Source: DASWTL01 sp966250385
GTDB lineage: Bacteria; Bacteroidota; Bacteroidia; Sphingobacteriales; Sphingobacteriaceae
Direction: 5' to 3'
DNA length: 64,000 nt
Assembly: GCA_966250385.1 (NCBI GenBank)
Contig: CBINHC010000003.1
Span: forward strand, 186,001-250,000
In this document: positions 50,692 through 59,696 of the stretch, piece by piece
Position numbering within the stretch: the stretch's first letter is position 1
Layout of the letters: every line of letters starts with the position of its first letter
Position numbers and translations under genes: made by a program
The notes under the pieces: model-generated
What the model was told of the DNA's origin: nothing
The model's database searches: none
The model's input: the letters and a program-made list of their open reading frames with translations, nothing else

Positions 50692-51852
50692 TCAGCGTAC
50701 AAGCCGGCCTGCAAAATCCACGTTCACGCCGAACGGTTTCAGATACCGGTCGATCAGAACGGCCAGCTCCCGGCGGGTAACGGATCTTTTGGGGTCAAAG
50801 GTTCCCGGAAGCTTTAGGCTGGTGCTCCATCCGCTTTCAATCTCCCGCCTAAGTTCCTCGCCGCGGGCGGCCGTGAACATGATCATGTCGACAGCCTCAC
50901 CGATCGTCAGAGTATCCTTTTTATGATTCAGGAACCAGATCTGGCTCCTTGAAAAATATTCTTTCATGGGCAGCCGCAGTGGTTCTGCGGCGATCGTCTG
51001 ATCCGGACTAAACCGGCCGTTCTCCAATTTGAGGAGGCCGGTTGCCAGTATATGCTGAACGGGGATAAAGGCGGGATCGTTCCGGGGAACATCGGCCACA
51101 GGAATCAGGGATCCGTTATACCGAAGCAGTTCTCCCTGAGTCATCCTCACCTGCAGGTACCGGGTGGTCGTCTTGAAATAAGCGCAATAGGCGGCCGATG
51201 CGCCGGCTGCCTGACCGGTCAGCATCGACGCCGCCGCGGTGGCCTGCGGTTCGGCGACAATATAGTTTTCCTCTTTCGAGATGAGTGACCCGATCGGGAT
51301 CAGGTCAGACAGTCCGGGACCGGAGGCGACCGCGGTCCGGAACAGGCGGCTTGAATAGATATCCGCCGGAATTCCCGTTTCGGTAACGCGCTGAGACAGC
51401 GTTGCCGGCGACTTTTCGACGAATGAGGCATGGTTTCCTGCATCGACCAGCACCTGGCATTTCAGCTCCCGGCCATTGGTGAGTTTCACCTCCCAGCCTT
51501 TCCCCGCCCGCTCGATCTTTCTTACCTCGCCACGGACGATGGTCAGGTTCTTGATGGTATCGGTGAAATTCTTTACCAGTGCGGCAGCAGATAATCCGGG
51601 TTTTTCCTGACTTCGCCGGATGAACTCCGGCCAGATACCGGCCGAATCCCCGGAAAGGGTATCAGCCGGGCTGATGGCCAGGCCCGGCTCTCCGGCGCTG
51701 ATAAGGATCGTCCGCACGCCTGACCGTGCCGATTGGATTGAAGCTGAAATTGCAGAGGAATTATTGCCCAGTACAATGACATCCGTACGTTCATCAGCTG
51801 TTGCAAATGCGGAGGTCATGGCCAGAAGTATCGTAAAAAGTATCGCTCTCAT
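50692..51852 (-). CDS. FAD-dependent oxidoreductase-like exported protein
   Basis: The 386-residue protein has a signal peptide (MRAILFTILLAMTSAFATAD) and a Rossmann-like start, DVIVLGNNSSAISASIQSARSG, in which the usual GxGxxG is replaced by GNNSSA. The middle resembles the FAD-dependent oxidoreductase/xanthan-lyase-associated family (LVDAGNHASF, ATAAASMLTGQAAGASAAYC). The C-terminal ~130 residues hold two segments resembling S-layer-homology motifs (GRFSPDQTIAAEPLRLPMKE, FDPKRSVTRRELAVLIDRYL). FAD binding may be lost or altered. The substrate is unknown. It is a single gene, divergent from the amidase. Confidence 0.72.
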   Translation of the reverse strand: MRAILFTILLAMTSAFATADERTDVIVLGNNSSAISASIQSARSGVRTILISAGEPGLAISPADTLSGDSAGIWPEFIRRSQEKPGLSAAALVKNFTDTIKNLTIVRGEVRKIERAGKGWEVKLTNGRELKCQVLVDAGNHASFVEKSPATLSQRVTETGIPADIYSSRLFRTAVASGPGLSDLIPIGSLISKEENYIVAEPQATAAASMLTGQAAGASAAYCAYFKTTTRYLQVRMTQGELLRYNGSLIPVADVPRNDPAFIPVQHILATGLLKLENGRFSPDQTIAAEPLRLPMKEYFSRSQIWFLNHKKDTLTIGEAVDMIMFTAARGEELRREIESGWSTSLKLPGTFDPKRSVTRRELAVLIDRYLKPFGVNVDFAGRLVR

Positions 51853-51960
51853 ATATCCTTAAATTCGGTGCTGCTTCCCAGTGACGTTCAGCCCCCGGTC
51901 AGACAGCAGTCCTCGTGATGTTCTCTTTGCTCCGTGAAAATAGCTTTTCTTTAATTATTT

Positions 51961-51968
51961 TAGCTTTA
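51961..51968 (+). promoter_or_regulatory. possible -7 element of the amidase operon
   Basis: TAGCTTTA is one base off TAnnTTTG, 16 bases before the amidase ATG. Confidence 0.35.
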
Positions 51969-51984
51969 GTCAAACCCTCTCTCC

Positions 51985-53658
51985 ATGAAAATTTTACATC
52001 GAAAAAGTTTTTTTGCCGGGACCGCCTGCCTCATCAGTTTTGCCCTTGGCGGCTTTGTCGTGCAAAAAGCCGAAGAAGAGAAACTTACGGTAGCTGTCAT
52101 TCAGCAGGCCGAAAAACTGATCGGTATCGACTTCACTGTCTCGGAGGCCGATTCCATGCTCTCCGGTCTGGAAGATCAGCGGAAAGACTATGCCGAATTG
52201 CGCAGGCTGAATATCGCCAACGAGGTTTCGCCGGCCCTTTTCTTTAACCCGCTTCCGCCGGGGTATGTTTTTCCGGACAAGGTCAGCGGCTTTACAGTTC
52301 GGGAGCCAGCAGGAGTCCGGCTGCCGGAGAACAGGGAAGACCTGGCTTATTACTCCATCGGGGAACTGGCAGCGCTGCTGAAATCGCAGCGGATTTCGTC
52401 GGTGGAATTGACCCGGTTCTTTCTGGAACGGCTGAAACGGCACCAGGGCTCGCTGAATAATGTCATAACGTTTACGGATGAACTGGCCATGAAGCAGGCT
52501 GCCCGCGCGGATGCCGAGATCAAGGCCGGAAAATACCGCGGGCTGCTGCACGGGATCCCGTACGGCGCCAAAGACCTGCTGGCGGTGGACGGATATCCGA
52601 CCACCTACGGTGCTGCTCCTTACCGGGGACAGGTGCTGTCCGGCACGTCCACGGTTGTGGAGCGGCTTTCCGAGGCCGGTGCGGTGCTTATCGCAAAGAC
52701 CTCGCTTGGCGCGCTTGCCATGGGAGATGTCTGGTTTGGCGGGAAGACGCGGAACCCCTGGAATATTAATCGCGGGTCCAGCGGGTCTTCAGCCGGGTCG
52801 GCATCGGCCGTCGCGGCCGGCTGCATGCCGTTTGCGATCGGTTCAGAAACGCTGGGGTCGATCGTTTCCCCATCCACGGAATGCGGAACGACGGGTTTGC
52901 GTCCAACATTCGGACGGGTAAGCAAGAACGGCGCCATGGCGCTGAGCTGGAGTATGGATAAGCTGGGCCCGATCGCACGGAGCGTGGAAGACCTTGCCAT
53001 TGTTTTCCAGGTAATACATGGCAGGGACGGGAAAGATCTCAGCGTAATTCCGGCTCCGTTTAATTACCGTTCGCCGGCCAGCTCCCTGAAGGGCTACCGC
53101 ATCGGGTACCTTAAGTCTGATTTTGAAAGAAAATATCCGAACCGGGCAAACGACAGCCTGACGATCGCCAAATTAAGGGAACTTGGCGCCGAAATTGTGC
53201 CCCTGGAGCTTCCCAAACTTCCGTACGGAGCCATGACACTTGCGCTTTCGGCGGAAGGGGCGGCCGCGTTCGACGAGCTGACCCTGACAAACCGCGACGA
53301 TCTGCTGGTCAGACAGGATAAGAATGCCTGGCCCAACTACTTCCGGACTGCGCGGTTCATTCCGGCAGTGGAGTACATCCAGGCCAACCGGGCCCGAAGT
53401 CTGCTGATTCGCGAAATGCAGTCGAAACTGAAGGGTCTTGACCTGTATATCTCGCCGTCCTTCTCGTCGAACCTGACAGCCACCAACCTCAGCGGGCACC
53501 CGTGCGTGGTCCTGCCAAATGGGGTAAACCGGGAAGGCTTGCCTGCGAGCATAACCTTCATGGGACAATTGTTCGGTGAAGGAAAGCTGCTGCAGGCAGC
53601 ACAGGTCTACCAGTCCGTCACGGATTTTCATAAGAAACATCCGTCACTGAACTTCTGA
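51985..53658 (+). CDS. amidase (amidase-signature family), exported
   Basis: The 557-residue protein begins with a signal-like segment (LHRKSFFAGTACLISFALGG). The amidase-signature domain has the Ser-cisSer-Lys triad: Lys in GIPYGAKDLL, then NRGSSGSSAGSASAV and GSETLGSIVSPST with the two Ser. Such enzymes hydrolyse diverse amides; the GatA role is unlikely because of the signal and the missing partners. Its stop overlaps the next ATG (TGATG), so it leads a three-gene operon with two DinB-superfamily proteins. Confidence 0.93.
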   Translation: MKILHRKSFFAGTACLISFALGGFVVQKAEEEKLTVAVIQQAEKLIGIDFTVSEADSMLSGLEDQRKDYAELRRLNIANEVSPALFFNPLPPGYVFPDKVSGFTVREPAGVRLPENREDLAYYSIGELAALLKSQRISSVELTRFFLERLKRHQGSLNNVITFTDELAMKQAARADAEIKAGKYRGLLHGIPYGAKDLLAVDGYPTTYGAAPYRGQVLSGTSTVVERLSEAGAVLIAKTSLGALAMGDVWFGGKTRNPWNINRGSSGSSAGSASAVAAGCMPFAIGSETLGSIVSPSTECGTTGLRPTFGRVSKNGAMALSWSMDKLGPIARSVEDLAIVFQVIHGRDGKDLSVIPAPFNYRSPASSLKGYRIGYLKSDFERKYPNRANDSLTIAKLRELGAEIVPLELPKLPYGAMTLALSAEGAAAFDELTLTNRDDLLVRQDKNAWPNYFRTARFIPAVEYIQANRARSLLIREMQSKLKGLDLYISPSFSSNLTATNLSGHPCVVLPNGVNREGLPASITFMGQLFGEGKLLQAAQVYQSVTDFHKKHPSLNF

Positions 53659-54479
53659 TGCTCGGGGTAATCCATTTATTACCGGAGCTGGATCAGCGGC
53701 TGATTACCCTGTTGAAGGGGCTGGATGACCGGCAGTGGGCGGCCGCCACGGTCTGCCGCGGGTGGACCGTCAGGGATATCGCCGCGCACCTGCTCGATAC
53801 CTGCCTGCGGCGGCTTTCCGTCGGCCGTGACGGCTTGCAGGCGCCGCCCCCCGGAGATCGTTCATTCGCCGGGACGGTTCAGTATCTGAATGATCTGAAC
53901 GCCTCCTGGGTGAACGCCTTTCAAAGAGTCAGTCCGCAGGTACTTACAGGCATGCTGGAAACGTTTCAGCCGGAATATGAAAGATACCTCGCCGGCCTTG
54001 ATCCGGAGGGAACGGCTCTTTTCCCGGTTGCATGGGCCGGTGAGGAACAGTCGAAGAACTGGTTTGATATTGCGCGGGAGTATACCGAACGCTTCCTGCA
54101 TCAGCAGCAGATCCGGCATGCGGTCGGAGCGGAGAGCTTCATGACCAGGGAGTTGTACTTTCCATTTCTGGATATCCTCATGCAGGCGCTGCCGTACACC
54201 TACAACACCTGGATGCCGGACGCACGGGAATCAGCAACAGTCCGGGTAGATATCATCGGGGACGCCGGCGGCACCTGGACGATCCGGAAAGGTGCCTCCG
54301 GGTGGGCGTTTTCACCGGGAACCGGAATGGCCGATGCCCGGGTCTATATCTCTGAGCAGATCGCATGGCTACTGTTCAGCAAAGGAATTGATGTTATGGA
54401 AGCCCGTCAGTTCTGGCAGGTTACGGGCGACCAGGATCTGGGCAGCGGCGCTTTAAGAATGATCTCAGTAATGGCCTAG
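53658..54479 (+). CDS. maleylpyruvate isomerase N-terminal-type (MDMPI) protein
   Basis: The 273-residue protein has the MDMPI_N four-helix fold: CRGWTVRDIAAHLLDTCLRR with the first metal His and EYTERFLHQQQIRHAVG with the second cluster. A C-terminal domain (about 190-273) follows as in mycothiol-dependent enzymes. Those enzymes use a low-molecular-weight thiol; which thiol is used here cannot be read from the sequence. It is translationally coupled to the amidase gene. Confidence 0.85.
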   Translation: MLGVIHLLPELDQRLITLLKGLDDRQWAAATVCRGWTVRDIAAHLLDTCLRRLSVGRDGLQAPPPGDRSFAGTVQYLNDLNASWVNAFQRVSPQVLTGMLETFQPEYERYLAGLDPEGTALFPVAWAGEEQSKNWFDIAREYTERFLHQQQIRHAVGAESFMTRELYFPFLDILMQALPYTYNTWMPDARESATVRVDIIGDAGGTWTIRKGASGWAFSPGTGMADARVYISEQIAWLLFSKGIDVMEARQFWQVTGDQDLGSGALRMISVMA

Positions 54480-54482
54480 TAT

Positions 54483-55019
54483 ATGGAAAACATGGACGAC
54501 CTCAGGTATCCCGCGGGACGGTTTTCGGCTCCGGAAGTTATTTCGCCCGCTGATATCCGGGCGTGGATCGCTGAACTGGAAAACCTGCCGGAACGGCTCA
54601 GGGCGGCGGTTTCGGGACTCAGCGCCGGTCAGCTGGACACCTCATACCGGCCACGCGGCTGGACGCTCAGGCAGGTGGTTCACCATCTGCCCGACAGTCA
54701 TATGAATGCCTATATCCGGTTCAGGCTCGCTCTTACGGAGGATAACCCGGTGATACGTCCGTACCGTGAAGATCTGTGGGCCGAAACAGGTGATGCCCGG
54801 GACGGCGCCGTGCAGGTGTCACTGGACCTGCTGGAGTGTGTGCATCGCCGTTGGACGAGCCTGCTCGGGACGATGTCCCCGGAAAGTTTCCGGCGAACAT
54901 ATTATCATCCGGAGAATCAGCAAACCTACAGGCTTGATGCCGTACTTGCCCTGTATGCCTGGCATGGTGCGCACCACCTGGCCCATATTACCGGTACAAT
55001 CCGGCGGCAGGGCTGGTAG
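54483..55019 (+). CDS. YfiT/BstA-like putative bacillithiol transferase
   Basis: The 178-residue DinB-superfamily protein matches YfiT closely: YRPRGWTLRQVVHHLPDSHM (metal His pair), AYIRFRLALTEDNPVIRPY and LYAWHGAHHLAHITG. The Bacillus member (BstA) is a bacillithiol S-transferase, and the sequence resemblance suggests the same activity. It lies 3 bp after the MDMPI gene, so the amidase, MDMPI and YfiT proteins are probably made together. Confidence 0.93.
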   Translation: MENMDDLRYPAGRFSAPEVISPADIRAWIAELENLPERLRAAVSGLSAGQLDTSYRPRGWTLRQVVHHLPDSHMNAYIRFRLALTEDNPVIRPYREDLWAETGDARDGAVQVSLDLLECVHRRWTSLLGTMSPESFRRTYYHPENQQTYRLDAVLALYAWHGAHHLAHITGTIRRQGW

Positions 55020-55020
55020 T

Positions 55021-55052
55021 CAAAAAAAACGCCTTCCCGAAGGAAGGCGTTT
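55021..55052. terminator. bidirectional terminator
   Basis: AAACGCCTTCC pairs with GGAAGGCGTTT around the tetraloop CGAA (11-bp stem), preceded by a run of A that gives a T-run on the minus strand. It separates the converging YfiT and OmpA genes. Confidence 0.85.
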
Positions 55053-55074
55053 AACTTATATAGGTGAACCGCAA

Positions 55075-55755
55075 TTATTGCGCATTTTTCTTGGCTTCGG
55101 CTTTAAGGTCGTCATTGGCCACAATAACGATCTCTACCCGGCGGTTTTGAGACTTACCTTCTGCAGTGTCGTTGGAAGCGATCGGCTCACTCTCCCCGCG
55201 GCCTTCGATTTTCAGACGGGAAGCTTCAACACCCTGCATCATCGCGTAGTTCTTAACGGACCGCGCACGGCGTTCTGAAAGGCTCATGTTATAGGAGTCG
55301 GAACCATCCGCATCAGTGTGTCCGATGATCAGGATATTGGTTTCCGGATTGTTCTTCATTGAAGTAGCAAGATTCTGGATGTTGGTCATCGCGTTCGGTT
55401 TCAGGTCTGATTTGTCGACGTCGAACAGAATTCCTGAATCGAATTTTACGATGATACCTTCACCTGTTCTGATGACTTCGGCATTCGGAACGGTCTGTTC
55501 GATCTCTTTGGCCTGTTTATCCATTCTCTTGCCGATATAGGCACCTGCAGTACCGCCAATGGCGCCGCCGATAATGGCTCCCACTGCAGTATTGCCCGCT
55601 TTCTTGCCGATCAGAGCGCCGATTGTACCGCCTGTGGCCGCACCGATCACCGCACCTTTTTGAGTTTTTGTCGCTTTCGCACATCCTTCAAATACCATCG
55701 CTGAACAAGCCAGAGCCAGACTCAGTGTCGCTATTTTAACGTTTGCTGTTTTCAT
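55075..55755 (-). CDS. OmpA family lipoprotein with glycine zipper
   Basis: The 226-residue lipoprotein has the signal MKTANVKIATLSLALACSAM and lipobox FEGC, then a glycine-zipper region (GAVIGAATGGTIGALIGKKA, GAIIGGAIGGTAGAYIG) and an OmpA C-terminal peptidoglycan-binding domain (about 100-226) with ILIIGHTDADGSDSYNMSLS and SERRARSVKNYAM. It ties the outer membrane to the cell wall. The ATG at 55755 gives the signal peptide. It is a single gene. Confidence 0.93.
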   Translation of the reverse strand: MKTANVKIATLSLALACSAMVFEGCAKATKTQKGAVIGAATGGTIGALIGKKAGNTAVGAIIGGAIGGTAGAYIGKRMDKQAKEIEQTVPNAEVIRTGEGIIVKFDSGILFDVDKSDLKPNAMTNIQNLATSMKNNPETNILIIGHTDADGSDSYNMSLSERRARSVKNYAMMQGVEASRLKIEGRGESEPIASNDTAEGKSQNRRVEIVIVANDDLKAEAKKNAQ

Positions 55756-55850
55756 AATTAGGGTTTTGTGTGTTTTATGGTTTATGTAATAAAGTTTAAT
55801 AGGCAATTTCAAAGGAGATGCCAAAATGCAATTTTAATCGTTTATCTCCC

Positions 55851-55858
55851 TAATTTTG
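55851..55858 (+). promoter_or_regulatory. -7 element of the epimerase gene
   Basis: TAATTTTG matches TAnnTTTG fully and ends 9 bases before the ATG at 55868, so the leader is very short. Confidence 0.6.
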
Positions 55859-55867
55859 TTTGATTTT

Positions 55868-56701
55868 ATGTCCAGTACACACTCAATAAGTATCCTGGGG
55901 TGCGGTTGGTTGGGACTGCCGCTTGCGAAAAGTTTCATCAGCGACGGCGTTACGGTAAGGGGCTCCACGACCTCTCCTGAAAGGCTTTCCCTGCTCGAAG
56001 CCTCCGGAATTGAACCGTATTTAGTACAGTCCGCAGACCCGGATGGTCCGCCATGCTTTCCCGATTTCTTAAGTTCCCGTGTTCTCATCATCATGGTTCC
56101 TCCCGGAAGAACTCCCCTGAAACAGGAGCGTTATTTCCAATTGTTAAATGCTTTGACGTCAGAAATTGATAAAAGTTCAATTACTAAAATAATTTTTATC
56201 AGTTCCACGTCCGTTTACGGAGAAGCGAATGAAATGTTCTCGGAAAATGACAATCCCCGGACGGATACTGAGACGGGACTCCGGATGCTGGAAGCCGAAA
56301 GGATCATCAGCGGCATAACCCGCGTTCCGGTTTTCATTCTGCGGCTGGGAGGCCTGATCGGACCGGGCCGGCATCCGGGACGCTTCTTTGCGGGCCGGAG
56401 CGATATTCCGAACGGTCTTTCGCCCGTCAACCTGATTCATCAGGCGGATGCGCTCGGCATCATCAGGAAACTGGCAGTGGGAGAATTTCAGCCCGGCATT
56501 TATAATGGCTGTGCGCCGGACCACCCGTCCCGGCGCGAGTTTTACGTGCTTGCGGCCCGGAAACTGGGTGCTGCTCCACCTGAGTTCAGAGCCGAAAAGG
56601 AGTCCTGGAAAATCGTTGGCAGCGAAAAGGTTCAGAAGGAACTAAGCTACCGCTTCCGGTACCCGAAGTTATCGGATTGCCTCGGGACCGCTTCACTATA
56701 A
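55868..56701 (+). CDS. NAD-dependent epimerase/dehydratase (YeeZ-like atypical SDR)
   Basis: The 277-residue protein has a Rossmann start, SISILGCGWLGLPLAKSFI, typical of the YeeZ-like atypical extended SDRs. It has FISSTSVYGEANE, which aligns with the catalytic Ser/Tyr region of epimerases, but the expected YxxxK is replaced by TETGLRMLEAE, where Leu and Met take the place of Tyr. The function is unknown. The ATG at 55868 starts homology. Its stop overlaps the convergent SDR gene by 6 bp. Confidence 0.85.
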   Translation: MSSTHSISILGCGWLGLPLAKSFISDGVTVRGSTTSPERLSLLEASGIEPYLVQSADPDGPPCFPDFLSSRVLIIMVPPGRTPLKQERYFQLLNALTSEIDKSSITKIIFISSTSVYGEANEMFSENDNPRTDTETGLRMLEAERIISGITRVPVFILRLGGLIGPGRHPGRFFAGRSDIPNGLSPVNLIHQADALGIIRKLAVGEFQPGIYNGCAPDHPSRREFYVLAARKLGAAPPEFRAEKESWKIVGSEKVQKELSYRFRYPKLSDCLGTASL

Positions 56702-57481
56702 GGCCGGGGTTTTACCGCCGTCGACGGGAAGGTTAATTCCGTTGATATAACCTGCAGCGGGTGAGGCCAGGAAGGCTATTGCCGACGCTACTTCATCGGC
56801 CTGCGCAAACCTGCCGGCGGGAATCTCCTTCAGCATCTCCAGCTCAACCTCATGCCTGGACCGTCCTGTCTGTTCCGATCTGGTTCGGATGATCGACTCA
56901 AGCCTTCCGGTAAGGGTCATTCCCGGTAGTACGTTATTGACCGTAATGCCAAACGGGGCCAATTCGGACGCAAGCGTCTTGGCCCAGCTTGCGACGGCTC
57001 CACGGATCGTATTGGATACTCCCAGGTTCCGGAGGGGCGTTTTTACTGAGGTCGAAATGATGTTTATGATCCGGCCCCAGCCTGAGGCTTTCATTCCCGG
57101 TACCACAGCCTGGGTCAGCACCTGGTTGCAGATCAGATGATTCGTGAATGCCGACATGAATTCTTCCGGCCCGGCCTCCAGCGCCGGCCCCGCAGGCGGT
57201 CCGCCGGTATTGTTAACCAGGATATCGATCTGATGCTCCCGGAGAAGCGCCGCGAGGCCCGGCTTGAGCGATCCGGGATCATTGAAGTCTGCCACGATAT
57301 AGTTATGCGATTCGGTATCATCGGCAGGGAGTTCAGAGATCACCTGTTTCAGTGCTTCTTCATTCCGCGCAATCAGGGTGATGCTGGCACCCAATAAGGC
57401 CAGTTCCTTTGCAGCCGCTTTTCCAATTCCCTGTGTGCTGCCACAGATGATCGCACGTTTGCCAGTAAGGTCGGTTACCAT
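56696..57481 (-). CDS. SDR family oxidoreductase lacking the YxxxK motif
   Basis: The 261-residue protein has the classical cofactor motif CGSTQGIGKA and NNTGGPPAG. The Ser of the active site is in IISTSVKTP, but the usual YxxxK is replaced by SNTIRGAVASWAK, with Ser at the Tyr position and Arg for Lys. A subfamily with this 'SNT.R' motif is known among Bacteroidota and Firmicutes SDRs; its activity is unclear. The end VDGGKTPAL is typical of the FabG-like branch. It is followed upstream by the ABC transporter genes on the same strand, with a 24-bp gap. Confidence 0.9.
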   Translation of the reverse strand: MVTDLTGKRAIICGSTQGIGKAAAKELALLGASITLIARNEEALKQVISELPADDTESHNYIVADFNDPGSLKPGLAALLREHQIDILVNNTGGPPAGPALEAGPEEFMSAFTNHLICNQVLTQAVVPGMKASGWGRIINIISTSVKTPLRNLGVSNTIRGAVASWAKTLASELAPFGITVNNVLPGMTLTGRLESIIRTRSEQTGRSRHEVELEMLKEIPAGRFAQADEVASAIAFLASPAAGYINGINLPVDGGKTPAL

Positions 57482-57505
57482 ATACTTGTATGTTTTTGCT
57501 GGTGG

Positions 57506-58216
57506 TTACTGTAAAACAGAAAAATATTCTTCCAGTTCTGCCAAAGTGTTTTTGTCTGTCTGCATGTCCCGGATGATCTTTCCTCTTTCCATCAGAATGA
57601 TACGTTCGCACACGTCGGTAAGCTGGTTCAGATCATGGCTGGAAATAATGGTCGTTACCTTTCGTGCCCCTGAGGTCTCACGGATCAGGTTCTTCAGACG
57701 GATCTGCGTACTGGGGTCAATATTGGCAAAAGGCTCGTCAAGCAGGATCAGTTCCGGATTTTGCAGCAGCGCCGCTACGACCCCGACCTTCGCCTGGTTT
57801 CCTTTTGACAGGTCGCGGATGTACTTCTTGCGGTTGAGGATCTCGCCGTTGAAAAAATCCGAATACCGCTGCAGCTGCGCGTCGATTTCGGCCCTGCTCA
57901 GGCCGTGCAGGCCGCCGATGAAGCAGAAGTATTCTTCCGGAAGGAGATAACCGATAAGAAAGCCTTCATCCAGATAAGAAGCCGTGTAGTTTTTCCATTC
58001 TTCATTTTCGGCGACATTCTTTCCCTTCGAGCGGACGAATCCTTTGTCTGGCCGGATCAGGTCGAGCATGATCCGGAAAAGGGTCGTCTTTCCGGCACCG
58101 TTATTTCCGACCAGTCCGACGGTTTCCCCGGCCGTGAAAGAGAGCTCAGGAATATTGACGGCGGTTGTTCCGCCATAGGTCTTTATCAGGTCTTGTATTT
58201 CTATCATATTAGTCAT
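57506..58216 (-). CDS. ABC transporter ATP-binding protein
   Basis: This 236-residue ATPase has Walker A GLVGNNGAGKTTLF, the signature LSKGNQAKVGV (a variant of LSGGQ), Walker B LILLDEPFANIDPS and the switch ISSHDL. It pairs with the DUF5687 membrane protein, whose end overlaps its start by 8 bp. The cargo is unknown. The two form a two-gene transporter. Confidence 0.95.
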   Translation of the reverse strand: MTNMIEIQDLIKTYGGTTAVNIPELSFTAGETVGLVGNNGAGKTTLFRIMLDLIRPDKGFVRSKGKNVAENEEWKNYTASYLDEGFLIGYLLPEEYFCFIGGLHGLSRAEIDAQLQRYSDFFNGEILNRKKYIRDLSKGNQAKVGVVAALLQNPELILLDEPFANIDPSTQIRLKNLIRETSGARKVTTIISSHDLNQLTDVCERIILMERGKIIRDMQTDKNTLAELEEYFSVLQ

Positions 58217-59687
58217 TTCTGAAGCCTTCGGCTATTTTGTACCGGTTTTTCTGAAAGTCGGCGACCAGTTTGTTCAGCCAGAATTCACGCGTCAGGATGA
58301 ATCCCAGCGCGATGAACATCATCAGGAACAGCGAGGCAGCCGGATAGCCGGCGAGGCTGAAGGGAAGGTAGATGATGTACGGGCTGGCGAAGAGCGGGAC
58401 TCCGAGAATCCACTGCGTCGCCCCGACTCCTTCCCAGTTGAACGCGGCGCCCTTCGACAGGTCGATCCGCTTGTAATTCCTGTTGGCGAAGTACAGGACG
58501 ATCAGCGTGTTTATTCCGATGTTCCACAGGTACATGATGAAATGCACCACCAGGATCTGCCATCCCAGGAAGACATAGGGAATGGTCAGCAGGAAGTTTA
58601 CGGTGGATATCATGGCAAAGAGCAGGATCTTTGACCGGAAAAAATCGCGGACGTCGGTCCGTGACGTAAGGATTCCATCAAAATGGCTGCTTTGCCAGCT
58701 GAACATAAATTGCCCGTAGTTGATGATGAAGATCCCGGTCATGAACATCCCGCAGAAGATGAAGATCCCGTAGCCGGAAGACCAGTCGTGGTTCCGGTAA
58801 AAGATGAGTCCGTAGGCGGTGAAAATAAAGCTCATCAGAAATGCTGATCGGGGCCGCTTGTTACGGAGGATCAGTTTGATCTCATTGGTAACCAGCGCTC
58901 CGGTTCTCCCGAACCGGGACAGGAAGGGGATTTCGTTCACCGCGGAACCTTCCCGGCGTTCACTGCTGAGTTCGTCCAGGTACAGGTTCCTGCGCAGGAA
59001 GGCGCGGTTGATCAGGTATATCGATACGGCCAGCAGAACCGGGACAGCCGCGAGCACAGGGGCAGCGCTTACCGACGCGAGGAGGCGGGCCGAAAGACCC
59101 GATAATGAAACCAGGTTCCAGTAGACGTCCTGGACCGCGGCCAGCCCGAGCACCATGAAGAATCCGAGGGAATACCAGGCGTTAAGATTGACGTTCCGTT
59201 TCAGCCAGAGAATGAAGAAGTTATTGAACAACGTCAGTCCGACGATTGAAAACAACATCCCTGAAGCGGCTGCGGCGCCCTGTTCCGGCCTGATGACTTT
59301 GATCAGGAACGGTAAAAAAAACGCCAGGGAAAACCAGTTGAATGGGGACCAGAGCGATGTCCGGGAAAGGTGACCGACGATCTGGTTCCGCCGGACAGGC
59401 AGGTGCAGGTACGGCTTTATGGTCAGAGCCGGCAGCTCCTGGAACTGGAAGCGCATCAGGAGATCCATCAGGAAATAGTAGATCAGGTATCCGTTGAAAA
59501 CGGTGATGACATCCTTCCCGGGAAATACTTTTTCGATAAACTTGTCAAGAAAGAAGGAGAGCGCCAGGAGGTTCAACAGAAGGTAGAGAACCAGGATCCC
59601 CATAATGACCCGGGCCGCAACGGCCTTGCCGGTGTTCTGCGATCTCCAGAATGCTTTCCACTGATGGCGGAAGAAAGTAAGCGTCAT
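58209..59687 (-). CDS. DUF5687 family ABC transporter membrane protein
   Basis: The 492-residue protein has about 12 hydrophobic segments. Its start, MTLTFFRHQWKAFWRSQNTG, and overall pattern match DUF5687, a Bacteroidota family found beside an ABC ATPase. It is the permease of the pair with the following ATPase gene, overlapping by 8 bp. The substrate is unknown. Confidence 0.93.
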   Translation of the reverse strand: MTLTFFRHQWKAFWRSQNTGKAVAARVIMGILVLYLLLNLLALSFFLDKFIEKVFPGKDVITVFNGYLIYYFLMDLLMRFQFQELPALTIKPYLHLPVRRNQIVGHLSRTSLWSPFNWFSLAFFLPFLIKVIRPEQGAAAASGMLFSIVGLTLFNNFFILWLKRNVNLNAWYSLGFFMVLGLAAVQDVYWNLVSLSGLSARLLASVSAAPVLAAVPVLLAVSIYLINRAFLRRNLYLDELSSERREGSAVNEIPFLSRFGRTGALVTNEIKLILRNKRPRSAFLMSFIFTAYGLIFYRNHDWSSGYGIFIFCGMFMTGIFIINYGQFMFSWQSSHFDGILTSRTDVRDFFRSKILLFAMISTVNFLLTIPYVFLGWQILVVHFIMYLWNIGINTLIVLYFANRNYKRIDLSKGAAFNWEGVGATQWILGVPLFASPYIIYLPFSLAGYPAASLFLMMFIALGFILTREFWLNKLVADFQKNRYKIAEGFRND

Positions 59688-59696
59688 CCGCTTAAA

